Part shown: piece after piece, positions 42,212 through 53,650 of the stretch
Numbering within the stretch: position 1 is the stretch's first letter
Layout: the number at the start of each line of letters is the position of its first letter
Origin: Cladocopium goreaui
Taxonomy: Eukaryota > Sar > Dinophyceae > Suessiales > Symbiodiniaceae
Direction of reading: 5' to 3'
Length of the DNA: 64,000 nt
Assembly (NCBI GenBank): GCA_947184155.2
Contig: CAMXCT020001433.1
Span: 65,119-129,118 of the forward strand
Notes under the pieces: generated by a model
Databases searched by the model: none
Seen by the model: only the letters and a program-made list of their open reading frames with translations
What the model was told of the DNA's origin: nothing
Translations under genes and position numbers: made by a program

Positions 42212-43655
42212 ATACATACTCATACTCATATACAATGTTTTGACCGTGGCACTGGTTGGCACTGTGGCACATATACGTCTTGCTTATCCTGCCAAGTTTG
42301 ATACAATTTGGTCTTGGCATGATGATGGTGAACAGGAACCAATGTCTCAGCCATGCGTTTGGGCCACAATCCTTTGAACAATTTCCACATGTAACCGTCA
42401 ACAAATGCTTAGAATTTTCCATAACAAAATATGAACAACATGCGTCGGAAACATGTGGCTTTCCCATCCAGACAAAGAGAAATTCACCCTACAAAAAGCA
42501 CCATTTTCCCAGCACCAAACACTGAAAGAAAACGGCCTTTTGTTTGCCCGACTGCAGGCGGCCTTGTCGACCACGACAGGCATATGCTGCCGGGTTGCTG
42601 GCGTGCCGACTTGATACGGCAGGGGCGGCAGGGGATGAAACCAACTGGATTGGACTGGATAAAAACTGGGATGTTTCACCATTTTTCCCAAGAAAATTCG
42701 GGAGAAACATATCATGTGTTTGCCAAAAAAGCACGGAAAAACATGTTTGAGGTTTCAGGCAGCCCGGTAGTCGAACGAAGGCACTGCCGCCCAAAACGAT
42801 TCCCGATTTGACTGCCTGGATCCCTTGAGGGAAAGTTAAGATAATAATTACTGCAGTTGATAGGTACAAACCGTTGCAGTTAGATTTGTATGTAGATTAT
42901 ACATTATGATATCATTATAATATCTATAGCAATTGCTGTGTATATAATTATATATACACACCACATTGTACCATACAGATAGTAAGAGGTTTAAACTAGT
43001 GATGGTGATATGTTCCAGACAGGGTCACCAAGGGAGGGTTTGAGCCTCCATGATATGTTGATGTCACCTGCAACCCTAACGCCCGTTGATACCGTGACCG
43101 CCGTGACCGCCGTGATTGTGTCACCCCCCGTTCCATGTGCATTGTGTCGCGGCGACAGGATAGCGTCGTTCGCTAAGCCTGTCTCTGACCGCTATTTCTG
43201 CCACATTGTTTGGAAGGATTTGTTTGGCAAAATCACCTTCAAAACTTGTACTGTAGTAGTTGTGAGAAAGATAGTGTTAGGCATTCATAGACTCACAGAT
43301 GCATGAACAAAAAGCGTGCATCTCTTTGGTTCATTTTAGTTCTTTCATTTAGGTCCTTTAGGTTTAAGCATACACGAACGTATCATGTGTATATGATATG
43401 GACATAAATGTCAAAGCCGAATTAAGAAACTCTGGTGCATTGACTGGCTGGGTTACCCAAAAAAAGTATCAAACGCTTGGCCACTAAAAGGTTTCCCCGC
43501 TATTGAGCAACCTCGGGGGTTATTTATCCAATGTTCACTCAAAGCTGCCACGTAGGAGATCGTGAGGCAGCAAGGTGACCTTTCTTTCATGGAAACTGGA
43601 TTACAAATGGAGTTGGATTATAGGCTAGTAGCCTATTTTCAGAGAGACACATACA
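42212..43655. other. Noncoding stretch with weak coding islands
   Basis: The patch 42540-42640 is GC-rich and open on both strands without motifs. A plus frame at 43010-43306 contains LSLHDMLMSPATLTPVDTVT and CALCRGDRIASFAKPVSDRY. It could be an exon, but no border or domain supports it. Confidence 0.35.
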
Positions 43656-43776
43656 CTGGTTGTGGTTTGGAACATTTTTTATTTTCCATAATATATGGGA
43701 TGTCATCCTTCCCATTGACGAACTCATATTTTTCAGAGGGATTGAATTGACCCTCATTTTTTTCAGAGGCAACCAG
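43656..43776. mobile_element. MITE family C copy
   Basis: CTGGTTGTGGTTTGGAACAT at the left and CAGAGGCAACCAG at the right, with GGGATGTCATCCTTCCCATT and GACGAACTCATATTTTTCAG inside. The phrase TTTTTCAGAGG is duplicated at the right. Confidence 0.75.
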
Positions 43777-44154
43777 TACAGGTATGGTTCAAAATCTGAA
43801 AGCCCTTGGACACTTGGTCAGATGCTTTTCCTGTCGCCTTCTGGTAGAGTCGTGTCTCATGACAGGGAAGTTTCTCCAGATAAGAAACGATTGAAGCTGA
43901 CAATATAGGGTTTCATGATTCTCGATTCTTTATTGAGTGGCTTTGTTTGAAAGAATCCAGCCATTTCCTTTGGTTTGAGTGTTTTCTGGAATTTCGTCAA
44001 ACTCAGAGACCTATGGAGACCACAAGATGCTAATAGTACATGAAGATGTGATTGTGGAATCTTGTGGCACACTCTCAATCCATCCACTCTAAAAATCAGC
44101 CGACTAGACGCCCTGACTTGGGCATTTGATGTAGCTACTATATCAGATTATCAG

Positions 44155-44345
44155 TATCCGACAAAATTATTGTAATACTAATTTAGTCTTACGTCGCCTT
44201 GGCCTTGCTGAGGGGTGTGCAAAACCTTCATCACCAATAGGGGACGACCCTATACCGATACCCCTGTTTCGCATGAGTCGCCTCAAAGTCTGAGAATGCA
44301 GAAATCCCCACAAGTGATAGGGGGCGACCCTAATTTGTGCATGGC
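44155..44345. repeat. Family H relative (CCGACAAAATTA, ATAGGGG words)
   Basis: CCGACAAAATTATTGTAATAC matches the left end of the element at 5375-5610. CACCAATAGGGGACGACC and AAGTGATAGGGGGCGACC match its inner repeated word. The right end is diverged. Confidence 0.5.
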
Positions 44346-45285
44346 ATGAACAACAACAAGTGATTATCTACTGTACCATTCTTAATCATGGTGTTGATTA
44401 TAATTCATGGTCATTGTTATATTACTACATGACTATGTTCATTTGGAAGGAGTCTCAGATCAGAAACACCAAGACATGCCGTCACATTAAGTCAGTGGTG
44501 GATGGCCGCGGTCCTTGGCTTTTTTGAAAGCCGTATGATTCTCTCCATTGTCGACTGTCAGCGGGAATGGCGAGATTTTGGGGTTTTGGAGAGTTTCTGT
44601 TGTGGTTAATAGTGGTTAATAGTGATTAATACTGGTTGATAGTTGATAGTACACATATATATATATATATATATTGGTGGGATTACTGGTGATTAATGGA
44701 GTTACCCTCCGGTACTCACACATGTGTGGAAAATTCCCCATTAAGCTCGAGCATTTTCCCAGCTAGGAACCTCCAATGAGGAATTGTCCATTGTCAAAGT
44801 TGGGGAGTTGGATGCCCACCATGTACTTCTTCGCATCATCCCGAATTGTTTCGGCACAAAAAGGCCATAACGATCTAAGTGTCAGCGCCAAAACATCATT
44901 TCACACGGTCAAAAATGTTTGGTCGATGATGTATTGCCATGCTTGAGTACCATAGAGTCGAATCTTGAGTGCCACGATTCCAAACACCAAGTTTTCATCC
45001 AGTCCAAGTCTTTTCCGTTAGGTATTTTTAGATGTTTGGCACCAAACCGCTGAAAACAAGTGGACAAATGTGTAACGTTGCGGGAGCAACTTTGTGCATC
45101 AGCACTTCAATCTGGTTGGTGATTTCATTTCGTCCACTCTTTCATGATCCCTGCTTTTCATATTTCAGTAGGGTATGCCTGAATTTGACACAATCATCAT
45201 TCTCCATCTTATATACATATTGTTTCCCACATACTCATCATACTCCATGTACGGCGTATTACGCACATATATCCAAAAGGTAACT
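44346..45285. other. Noncoding stretch with a partial family A left end
   Basis: TAGTGGTTAATAG-type tandem repeat at 44595-44650, TA run at 44657-44674, and TTACCCTCCGGTACTCAC at 44702, which resembles a family A left end without a right end. Confidence 0.45.
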
Positions 45286-45345
45286 AAGTACCTACCTATC
45301 TACCTATCTACCTAAACTAACTAGCTAACTAACAAATTCATGAAG
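45286..45345. repeat. Tetranucleotide tract (CTAC/CTAA)
   Basis: TACCTACCTATCTACC type units followed by AACTAACTAGCTAACTAAC. Confidence 0.8.
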
Positions 45346-46755
45346 GTAAATAGGTAAATATATACCATACATGGAACGTCTTTTGGTATGTATTGGCCAT
45401 AAACGATCATGTTTACATGGGGTTGTCCATGGCCAAAATCTGGTATCCAGGTATCCCCAGTCATCCATTGGTAGGATGCCCCAGGTATCATTGGGATGAT
45501 CCAATTGTTCTTTTTGGTGGTATGTATTGGTCATTACTTGAAGGGTTTTTTCAGTAGTTCTAAAAAAATACACTTGATTATACTTGATTTATGTTCGTGT
45601 TCTTGTTAATGATCTTGCTGTTGTTGCTGTTTTGCACAAGAACTTGTTCAAGATGGCACCGATTGAGAGATTGACGTCGACACTCGTTTCGCCATGTTTC
45701 GCCGCGTACGCACCTGAGCCAAGTTCAGTGGTAAGCACGCGATGTCGGAGGCGGAGTGCAGAAGATTCAAGGGCCACATGTCCATCATCAGCTGATCAGC
45801 TTGGGGTGGAAGGTAGTTCCCCTTTTAGCTCAATGATTTTCCTAGAAACTTCATGAAACCTCCCAGCTTCTGTGGGATTTTCCATATATTTGATGACTGA
45901 AGGGTACGTCAATTAGACGATGGACATTCAGGGTCCTGGTCCTTAGTGCCGGTTCTCTAGCAAGGAATTTTTCGCGTCGTGACCTGCAGCATGGAAGAAG
46001 CGCACGAAGGGCATAAGACGAGTATCCCTGGATGGCACTGCAGTCCAGTCGAGTGTTGGTGAGTTTTTGGATGTGTCAATCTATACCAATTACATCCAAC
46101 CACCGATATTTTGAGGCGTGTTTGGAATGGGGAAGTTCCCGCAACTACGTCCATTTTATAGGGAACATGATGAAAATACCATGGGGATTTTGGGAGTACC
46201 CTATTTTGGGATCTCATATTTATTTGGCTGGTGTCAAATATTACCGATCCAATGATCCCAGTTATGGGGATGTCGGTGGACATGAATTGCAGCGGGAAAT
46301 CGATAGATGATATAATCTCGAGGATGGTGGATTTCTCCAACCAACCATGTGTTTTTTTTTCCCCCATGGAAATTTTCGGCAAGTTGGAAAGGGAAAAATT
46401 TGGTGGTTTTCATGACAAAGCATGGGATTCGGGGTTACCCGACGTCCAGACGGTTACCCCATTGTGTATTAGGGTGAAATTACCTATATTTGGGCGATGT
46501 GGGAGGATAAACGCCACCGGAATTTTTGCATAAGATGATACTTGCCGGCTGCAATCATGAGAGATGTTCGACAGGGTTTCAAAGTCTCTCTACCCTGCAT
46601 AGTTGAGGGACACTAGGAGTGGATGAAGATAATACTGTAATTTTGTCTCTGGCAATCAAACATACCTACGGAACATGGCCGATTTAGTTCGATAATGTTT
46701 CCTATTGAACATGGTCATATTCTGCAACTAATTGTTAAATTACCACAGTATATAA
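45346..46755. other. Noncoding stretch, no gene recognised
   Basis: Overlapping open frames at 45584-45856 plus, 45957-46382 minus and 46032-46533 plus carry no motif. A GC-richer patch lies at 45655-45800. Confidence 0.35.
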
Positions 46756-46759
46756 TATG

Positions 46760-47380
46760 TATCAATCTATCTATCTATCTATCTACCTATCTATCCATCC
46801 ATCTATCTATCCTTCTACCTGTCTGTTTGTTTATCTATATCTACCTATCTGTCTATCTATCTATCTGTCTATCTATCTATCTATCTATCTATCTACCTAT
46901 CTACCTCTCTATACCTCTCTATACCTATCTATACCTATCTATACGTATCTATACCTATCTATAGCTATCTATACCTATTTATAGCTTTCTATAGCTATCT
47001 ATAGCTATCTATAGCTATCTATAGCTATCTATACCTATCTATACCTATCGAAACCTATCTATACCTATCTTTACCTATCTATACCTATCTATACCTATCT
47101 ATAGCTTTCTATAGCTATCTATAGCTATCTATAGCTATCTATAGCTATCTATAGCTATCTATAGCTATCTATAGCTATCTATAGCTATCTATAGCTATCT
47201 ATAGCTGTCTATAGCTATCTTTACCTATCTATACCTATCTATACCTATCTATAGCTATCTATAGCTATCTATAGCTATCTATACCTATCTATCTAGCTAT
47301 CTAAGCTATCTGTCTGTCTGTCTATCTATCTATCTACCTATCTATCTATCTATCTATCTACCTATATCCATATCCATATC
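46760..47380. repeat. CTATCTATAG minisatellite with CTAT flanks
   Basis: A (CTAT)n microsatellite at 46765-46905 passes into a 10-base unit (CTATCTATAG and CTATCTATAC variants) repeated about 37 times to 47285, then returns to CTAT/CTGT and a CCATAT tail. The AG and AC unit variants occur in blocks, as expected from unequal exchange. Confidence 0.95.
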
Positions 47381-47821
47381 CATATCCACCCTGCAGCAAT
47401 CCAAGTTGTTTAACCACGGTTAAACATATAAGGGTCATACATCATCACCTTCATCAAGAACAGACTAGTTGGTGGTTTTAGATACTTTTGTTTTGTCATT
47501 CCTAAAAAAATATGTGATTCCGGATTCCTCCATTCTCAATCGGGTGGCGCAACCACTAAGCAGCAGATAATTGACCGTACCAACATACGCAAATTATCAT
47601 CGCCATCGGCCATCGATATATTATATAATCATTTGCGATTCTTGGGATGCACACCAAACCGATCCCTTCACTCATATTAAATGCACTTCCAGATCTTATG
47701 GTTCCCGGTATGTGTGTATAGAATCTATTCACTTTGGGGAGCCGATGAAAGATGGAAGTCAAGATGATCGGGGGCGGGATTGTCAACTGGGCTTTTGTAA
47801 ACAGGGGATGCCAAACAAATT
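47381..47821. other. Noncoding stretch
   Basis: No gene or repeat is recognised. Confidence 0.4.
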
Positions 47822-47921
47822 CCCTATGGATCCAAACACTGTCTGAGAAGGTACTTAAGCCTCCAAATTATAGTAAATTATACCCCAAACACTTCCTAAG
47901 AAGGTACTTGGATCCATAGGG
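47822..47921. mobile_element. 100-bp inverted-end element E, copy 1
   Basis: Starts CCCTATGGATCCAAACAC and ends GTACTTGGATCCATAGGG, giving 14-bp perfect inverted ends (CCCTATGGATCCAA). AGAAGGTACTT occurs twice inside. Flanked by ATT on both sides (47819-47821 and 47922-47924). Identical over all 100 bases to the copy at 56040-56139. Confidence 0.92.
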
Positions 47922-48183
47922 ATTGTTCAGATGTTTACAGCAAATCAAAGCGGACATTTTGATAAATTTGACGGAAATCCATTGCAATTTAAGTGATTTT
48001 AAGGGATGCAGGCCATGGAACGTCAATCTTTTGCTGGCAGCTCCATCCAGGAAAAAGGCCTTTAGCCTCGTCTGAAAGATGTTGCCCCCTTTCGCCTTGC
48101 CTAAGCTGTGTATGCCTCTCCTTCGTGGGTGCAGGTCTGATGAGCCTTCAGGCACCAGTCGGGCAGCAGGATGCAGCTAGTAT

Positions 48184-48391
48184 TAGCCTCTGATAAACTA
48201 ACATGGCGAACTGGAAAGTCACCATTTTTTAGATGTACCCTCTGGTAATTTAACATAGCTACGGAAAATCACCATTTTCAATGGGTAAATCCACTATAAA
48301 TAGCCATTTTCAATAGCTATGTTAAATTACCAGAGGGTAAAACAAATATAAAAGGCCAATTTCAGTAGCTATGTGAAATTACCAAAAGGTA
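48184..48391. mobile_element. Second nested pair of MITE family A copies
   Basis: The inner copy is 48236-48339 (104 bases, near-perfect palindrome, TACCCTCTGGTAATTTAAC to TTACCAGAGGGTA). The outer copy reads TAGCCTCTGATAAACTAAC ... CACCATTTTTTAGATG before it and AAACAAATATAAAAGGCC ... AAATTACCAAAAGGTA after it. The insertion point is again the central TA of the outer copy. Confidence 0.85.
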
Positions 48392-48934
48392 TACCTCTCA
48401 ACCAGTGGTGAGCTGGGGGTTTGGGTTGGTACAATGCCAGGATCTTATGAAGTGGAATATCACCATGGTACATCCAGAATTCCACACCACCAGATCAGCA
48501 GACCAGATAACCATTGGCTGGACCTCCCCCAAAAGAATTGATAAACAGGTGGAGTTGTTTTTTTCTTTATTGGGAGGGGGTGCCTCGTCATTATTTGGGG
48601 GTCCCGGTAATAAATCAGAAACCCATTACAACATGTTGCGTTCAACACACATTTAGATTTATGTTCAACATCTATCATTTATTCATATATTGTCAGCAAT
48701 TGGATTTCGAACGGTTGTCTACTTATAGAATTGTCTAGGTATAAGATAGATAACCCATTAAACAACAAATCACTTTCAAAAGCCGATTAAACACATTTGT
48801 TTATGTTCTTCTATTATTGCACAAAAGACCGGATTTCACAGGGTTGCCAAATTATAGAGTAAATATAAGATCCGAATGGAGAAAACAAACAGGTTGCTTT
48901 CAAAAACTACTTTAGATCCTTTCAACATCACATT

Positions 48935-48973
<39 letters not shown>

Positions 48974-49000
48974 GCATGGATTTGAGCGGGATCTCTAATG
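48392..49000. other. Noncoding stretch with a CAA microsatellite
   Basis: (CAA/ACA)n of about 11 units at 48941-48974. Nothing else is recognised. Confidence 0.5.
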
Positions 49001-50604
49001 ATAAAATAGATACTGTACCGCAAAAAAAGTGGTCGCTTTCAAACACTACGTGATTTAACATTTATACAAATATTGCCCAAACTTGGATTTCGAAGCGTTC
49101 CCTAATAATAAAGCGAATACCATAATCACCAAACAATCAGGGTAATCTTGGGACCCTAATAAATAACACCACGTGTTTTATAGCCTCAAAGACTTGATTG
49201 ACAGTTGAGGAGCCCGAAGCTGTTGGTTTCTTTGGGGGACGTTTAGTAATAGGAAGGGATTACAACGTTAGGTGGTGATGATCAAGGCAGGTTGGCATAA
49301 AGATTCAGTGGAGGTATACACAATTTTCAGACAAACCCAATATGTGTTTGTTCGTAATAATGGTTGCTGATTCCAATGGAGACATATTTATGTGAGATTG
49401 ACCGCCCCCCAGAAAGTGGACAGCTTGATTCTAAGGTCACTCCATTTTTGAGTACACCCAAGACTAGCAGCCGAAGCTTTTTCGTGGAAACTCCTGGAGT
49501 TTTACCATCGTTTGGTTACAGCCCCATTTATCCAAAATATCTTGGAGATTTCTCATTATCACAAGGCTTGGAACGGACCCAAAATAGGGATCTGTTCCTT
49601 GGAAGCGGTTGCTACCTGAACCTTGATGGTGGCAATGCCTGAAAAATGCTGTGAATGGTTATATCCCAAATGATGAAATATAGAACCCACCAATAAAGAG
49701 AGAAACGTCTTATGTATGTATTAATCATCACCGAGCTCGTAGGAATTTACTTTTTTTTTATATGTTTTTGGGAGGTGCGAAACCATGTGTGAGTTTTTTT
49801 TTAAACATGTATGAGTTACTCTCCAATGAGGGGATACGGGATATCCTCCAAACCCAAATCATCAATTTCCCAACATGGTCTGATATGTTCCCTATATTTC
49901 CCACGAGTTCCCAAGTGATGTACACATTAAAAATTGGGATGTCTTTTATTTTCAGATACAGCTAATCCCTAAGAGATGCCGTTAAATGAGTATTTTGAGC
50001 TGCAACCTGCAGCCCTTGGAACGCCAGAATTTTCGACTGTGTAAAGACTTGGGATGTGAACAGCACGCGCACGGATGGCTGAGAGTGTCGTTCTCGATCG
50101 TGATGGTCTATCTTCCACAGAAAGCTGATCGTTTGATTTTGAGAGCTGGATGAATCATTGCTGGGTCTATAGATTAATGAGGAATATGTTTTCTGACTCT
50201 ACAAGTGGGTTATCTCGCCTTTGTGGGAATGGGCTAAGCGGCTAAGCTTCTGAGATAATTTCATGGCAGGATTTGATACGGGGATGGGACATCACCTATT
50301 GCAGTTTATATTGATATACACATCAAACCACATCAAAAGATATAAATATATATATACAGTATATACTATGTTACACAATTTTTATATATATATTATTGTA
50401 GTAGTATGATTATACATTTGATTTTAATTCATATAGATATATACATTAATAGTAGTAGTATTATTATCAGATGTTTGAGGTGAAGCCCCCCCATTTCCAA
50501 GCGTTTTCTTCCGGGAAACCCAGTCAAAAGCCAATTTTATGCTGGGCGGCTATACTAGCCATACTGGGGACTATGATCATTTGTTGGGAAACTGGATCAT
50601 TTTT
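49001..50604. other. Noncoding stretch, no gene recognised
   Basis: AT-rich patches near 50340-50470. The open frames at 49364-49642 and 49762-49965 plus have no motif. Confidence 0.4.
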
Positions 50605-50745
50605 AGGGAATTTCAGGATCCTAAAATGGAGGTACGTTAGTACCATATGAGGCCATATTTTGTGGAGATATACCCTGCAATTTAGCCCTTACATAGGCCT
50701 TATATATGGTAGGTACCTCTAATTTAGGTTCATGAGATGGCCACT
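50605..50745. mobile_element. MITE family B copy
   Basis: GGGAATTTCAGGATCC at the left and GTTCATGAGATGGCCACTG at the right. Inner segment from AAAATGGAGGTACGTTAGTA to GGTAGGTACCTCTAATTTAG is very close to the copy at 59487-59618. Confidence 0.8.
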
Positions 50746-51573
50746 GAATATAGGGAAACTGGAGTTATAGTTGGGTAGTTTTCACATTGACTAAATGTCT
50801 TTGATCATATACCGGGATACCTGGGAATAGAACGGGGAATCCAGTTCTTAATCAAGCAGTTCAAATACTGGAATGACAGAGGGATTTGGAACACTGGAAT
50901 GACTTCTTATTCCACATGTTGTAGTTCATAGATTCATAGATGTTCATAGTACATATCCTATTTATGTTGCTTCTATGCATGTTTATCATTTTTATAGATT
51001 CTCACTTCTCTTGTAGCCTATATTTTCACATGTTTGGTTGGCGTTCTACTTAAATGCAACATAATGCAACCAATTTCCATTTGATAGATAACTCATGCCA
51101 CGCATTCTTTGTTGCCTTACTTATCCGTACTTGAAATGCGAGACTCAGCATCCGCGAAGTGTCTGTGCTTGCTTTGAAATTGAGAAATGCTGAGGAGGTT
51201 CTGACTGAGTGGAGATGTGCTGAGATGTGCTGCCTATCTTCGCCTTGGGTGGTGAAATTCCCGAACCTTCACTACCCTTCAAACGGTTTGTGTTCATGTG
51301 TTCAACCCATGTTTTCAATCCAATACGTATAGACCATCCCCAAATGGTAGTTTTGTTTTTGGGTTGCCCATGTTGAACGCATAACCTAAACCTCCACTTG
51401 GGGATATGTAAAGTAGATAAGTAGGATATATATTATGGATGTTTATGGTTTGGGCTACAACATTATCCTGGATGAGGAACATGTCGCGAGTTTGGTTTCT
51501 TGGCTGCCAGAGCTGCAAAGCTACGGTGTTGGTTGATTCTTTTGTGGTCGAAGATGACAAAACATGGAACTCT
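50746..51573. other. Noncoding stretch
   Basis: No gene or named repeat is recognised. Confidence 0.4.
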
Positions 51574-51682
51574 TACCCTCCAGTAAACCAACAAAGCTAA
51601 TTATGGACAATCACCATTTTTTATAGGTACATCATCTATAAATGGTCCATGTTCCATAGCTATGTTGGTTCACCAGAGGGTA
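51574..51682. mobile_element. MITE family A copy
   Basis: TACCCTCCAGTAAACCAAC at the left and GTTGGTTCACCAGAGGGTA at the right, with CACCATTTTTTATAGGTA and CTATAAATGGTCCAT in the centre. Confidence 0.85.
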
Positions 51683-51830
51683 TCGGATTGAAGCTGCTGA
51701 TTTGCAATCATGTTGGGTTGTCATGCCCGAGTGGTGTGATGTGTTTTGTTTGACTTCAAAGTGACGCTTTTCTGATGCCAAACTACGGCCCCCAAATTGC
51801 CATGAATAAGGGAAATGATCGTTATTTTTT

Positions 51831-51939
51831 CTGGTTGGTGGTTTGGAACATGTTTTTATTTGTCCATTCAGTTGGGAATGTCATCATCCCAACTGACATT
51901 CATATTTTCAGAGGGGTTGGTTGTTTTACCACCAACCAG
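51831..51939. mobile_element. MITE family C copy
   Basis: CTGGTTGGTGGTTTGGAAC at the left and TTACCACCAACCAG at the right (perfect 12-base inverted ends), with CAGTTGGGAATGTCATCATC inside. Confidence 0.85.
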
Positions 51940-52413
51940 TAACTCATGTTTTAAACCGGGTATCCATGGCTAGCCCATTGACCCATGGAAGCCGGAAGTT
52001 GAATCCTGTTTTAAATTCATCGCTCTGGCAGGAGCCACAGGAGCCACAATTGTGGGTTTTGTTGGAAATTGATGTGGTCAATTGTGTATGGTTTTTCTTT
52101 TGTCTTTGTCTGGTTTCGTGTATTGGTTTTGTATTGTTTGTGTATGTTTTTTGGTTGTTTTGGATTCTTCTTGGATGACCATTGAGTTCACATTTAGAAA
52201 AAAAAGTTTTCAGTCTCAGTCGGGCCACTCTCTGCTATCCCACAAGTCAAGACCGCAAATAGATATGTGCGTTTGATGCGATGGGCTGCTGTGGACACCA
52301 ACATTTGAAATGAGACAAGCGTTTCCCCGTGTGTAAGCAATAGACTGGAGAACTCCACGGAACATCATTCTATGTCTTAAGCTAGATGTCCCAAATGCTC
52401 CTTGGTGCTGCAA
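51940..52413. other. Noncoding stretch
   Basis: A plus frame at 51921-52178 is hydrophobic but T-rich and probably chance. No gene is recognised. Confidence 0.35.
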
Positions 52414-52517
52414 TACCCTCTGGTAAACTAACATAACTATGGAAAGCCACCATTTTTAATGGGAAAACTCACTATAAATGGCCATTTTCAATAGCTATGT
52501 TAGTTTACCAGAGGGTA
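52414..52517. mobile_element. MITE family A copy, near-consensus
   Basis: TACCCTCTGGTAAACTAACA at the left and TGTTAGTTTACCAGAGGGTA at the right are perfect 20-base inverted ends. Centre CACCATTTTTAATGGG and CTATAAATGGCCAT. Probably the best-preserved copy here. Confidence 0.9.
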
Positions 52518-52792
52518 CTTCCCAACATTTACCGTCTAAAGGACCCAACGGTCGGGAAATATTCCAACACCATGAAGCATATGAATGGCTCTGGTCGTTC
52601 CAAAAGCAGGACACACACAAGGACACACAAGCAGGGTCCAGCTGGTGATCACGCACGTTTGTGGAACATAGAGATGTATGGGCACACAATTCATAGTTGT
52701 AATGTGTTATATTCGTACATATTTGTAATTAATATGAACGTGTTATAGTTACAATTATATATGATGTCACTTATTGGTTTTGAATTGGCAGC

Positions 52793-52885
52793 GTTTTAGA
52801 TTGCATTGCGTTGTATCGCATCAAATTGTATTGCATCAAATTGGATTGCATGCGTCGCATGACATCGCATTGCGTCACCATTCCT
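52793..52885. repeat. Degenerate TTGCATCAAA repeat
   Basis: Words of the form GATTGCATTGCG, GTATCGCATCAAATT and GTATTGCATCAAATTGG recur about six times. A second small cluster lies at 53020-53050. Confidence 0.6.
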
Positions 52886-53209
52886 GCGTTGGTGCAAAAA
52901 AACATGCACGCGTATGAATACATTACATATATTACATACATGCATTCAGATATACAGTATATATGTATACATATGCATACACATGCAACCCATGATGAAA
53001 TTGGTTTACATTATATCGGATTGCAATGCACTAGATTGCATTCCATTAAATGAGCTACATGTCAACGCAGCAGAAACAAGGACCACCCGAACACAATACA
53101 CAGCATGCACAGACAACTTTCTGTGGATGGCGAAATCCTGCACCAGTTGGTAACCATTGACAAGAATTATATAAAACACTGTAGATTTCTATAGAATTTA
53201 TATACCATT

Positions 53210-53316
53210 CTGGTTGGTGGTTTGGAACATGTTTTATTTTTCCATTCAGTTGGGAATGTCATCATCCCAACCGACGAACTCATATTTTTCAGAGGGGTTG
53301 TTTTACCACCAACCAG
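53210..53316. mobile_element. MITE family C copy
   Basis: CTGGTTGGTGGTTTGGAAC to TTACCACCAACCAG, same length class and inner words as 51831-51939 with full ACGAACTCATATTTTTCAG. Confidence 0.85.
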
Positions 53317-53326
53317 TACAATATAT

Positions 53327-53428
53327 GGTGGTTTCAAACATATGTTATTTTCCATTTCATATATGGGATAATTAATCCTTCCCATTGACGAACTCATATT
53401 TTTCAAGATGGTTAAAATCACCAATCAG
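53327..53428. mobile_element. MITE family C copy, diverged subtype
   Basis: TATGGTGGTTTCAAACATAT to TCACCAATCAG with CCTTCCCATTGACGAACTCA inside. It resembles the copy at 7871 more than the adjacent copy. Confidence 0.7.
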
Positions 53429-53526
53429 ATTATTATTAATTAACCATCATTAACCATATAACAACCAGATATTAACCATCTATTAACCATATATTAACCA
53501 TGGTTTATGATACTAACTATTATATA

Positions 53527-53650
53527 TACTTGGTGGCTCATCCCACTTAGTAAGTGGGTTATAACCCCAGTTATAAGTGGATTAACCCTACTTATCCCAT
53601 TTATAACTGGGGTTATAACCCATTTACTAAGTGGGATGAGCCACCAAGTA
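53527..53650. mobile_element. 124-bp near-perfect hairpin element
   Basis: TACTTGGTGGCTCATCCCAC at the left is mirrored by GTGGGATGAGCCACCAAGTA at the right. The arms continue through GGTTATAACCCCAGTTATAA to about 50 bases each with only one or two mismatches around a short loop (GGATTAACCC). Single copy in the window. Ends TA at both sides. Confidence 0.85.

Noticed and set aside
42489..42869. 126-codon minus frame with several Cys and hydrophobic stretches.
   Set aside because: Equally long frame on the opposite strand, no motif, no splice borders.
46760..47380. CRISPR-like regular repeats.
   Set aside because: Units are contiguous with no unique spacers, and the genome is eukaryotic; ordinary minisatellite.
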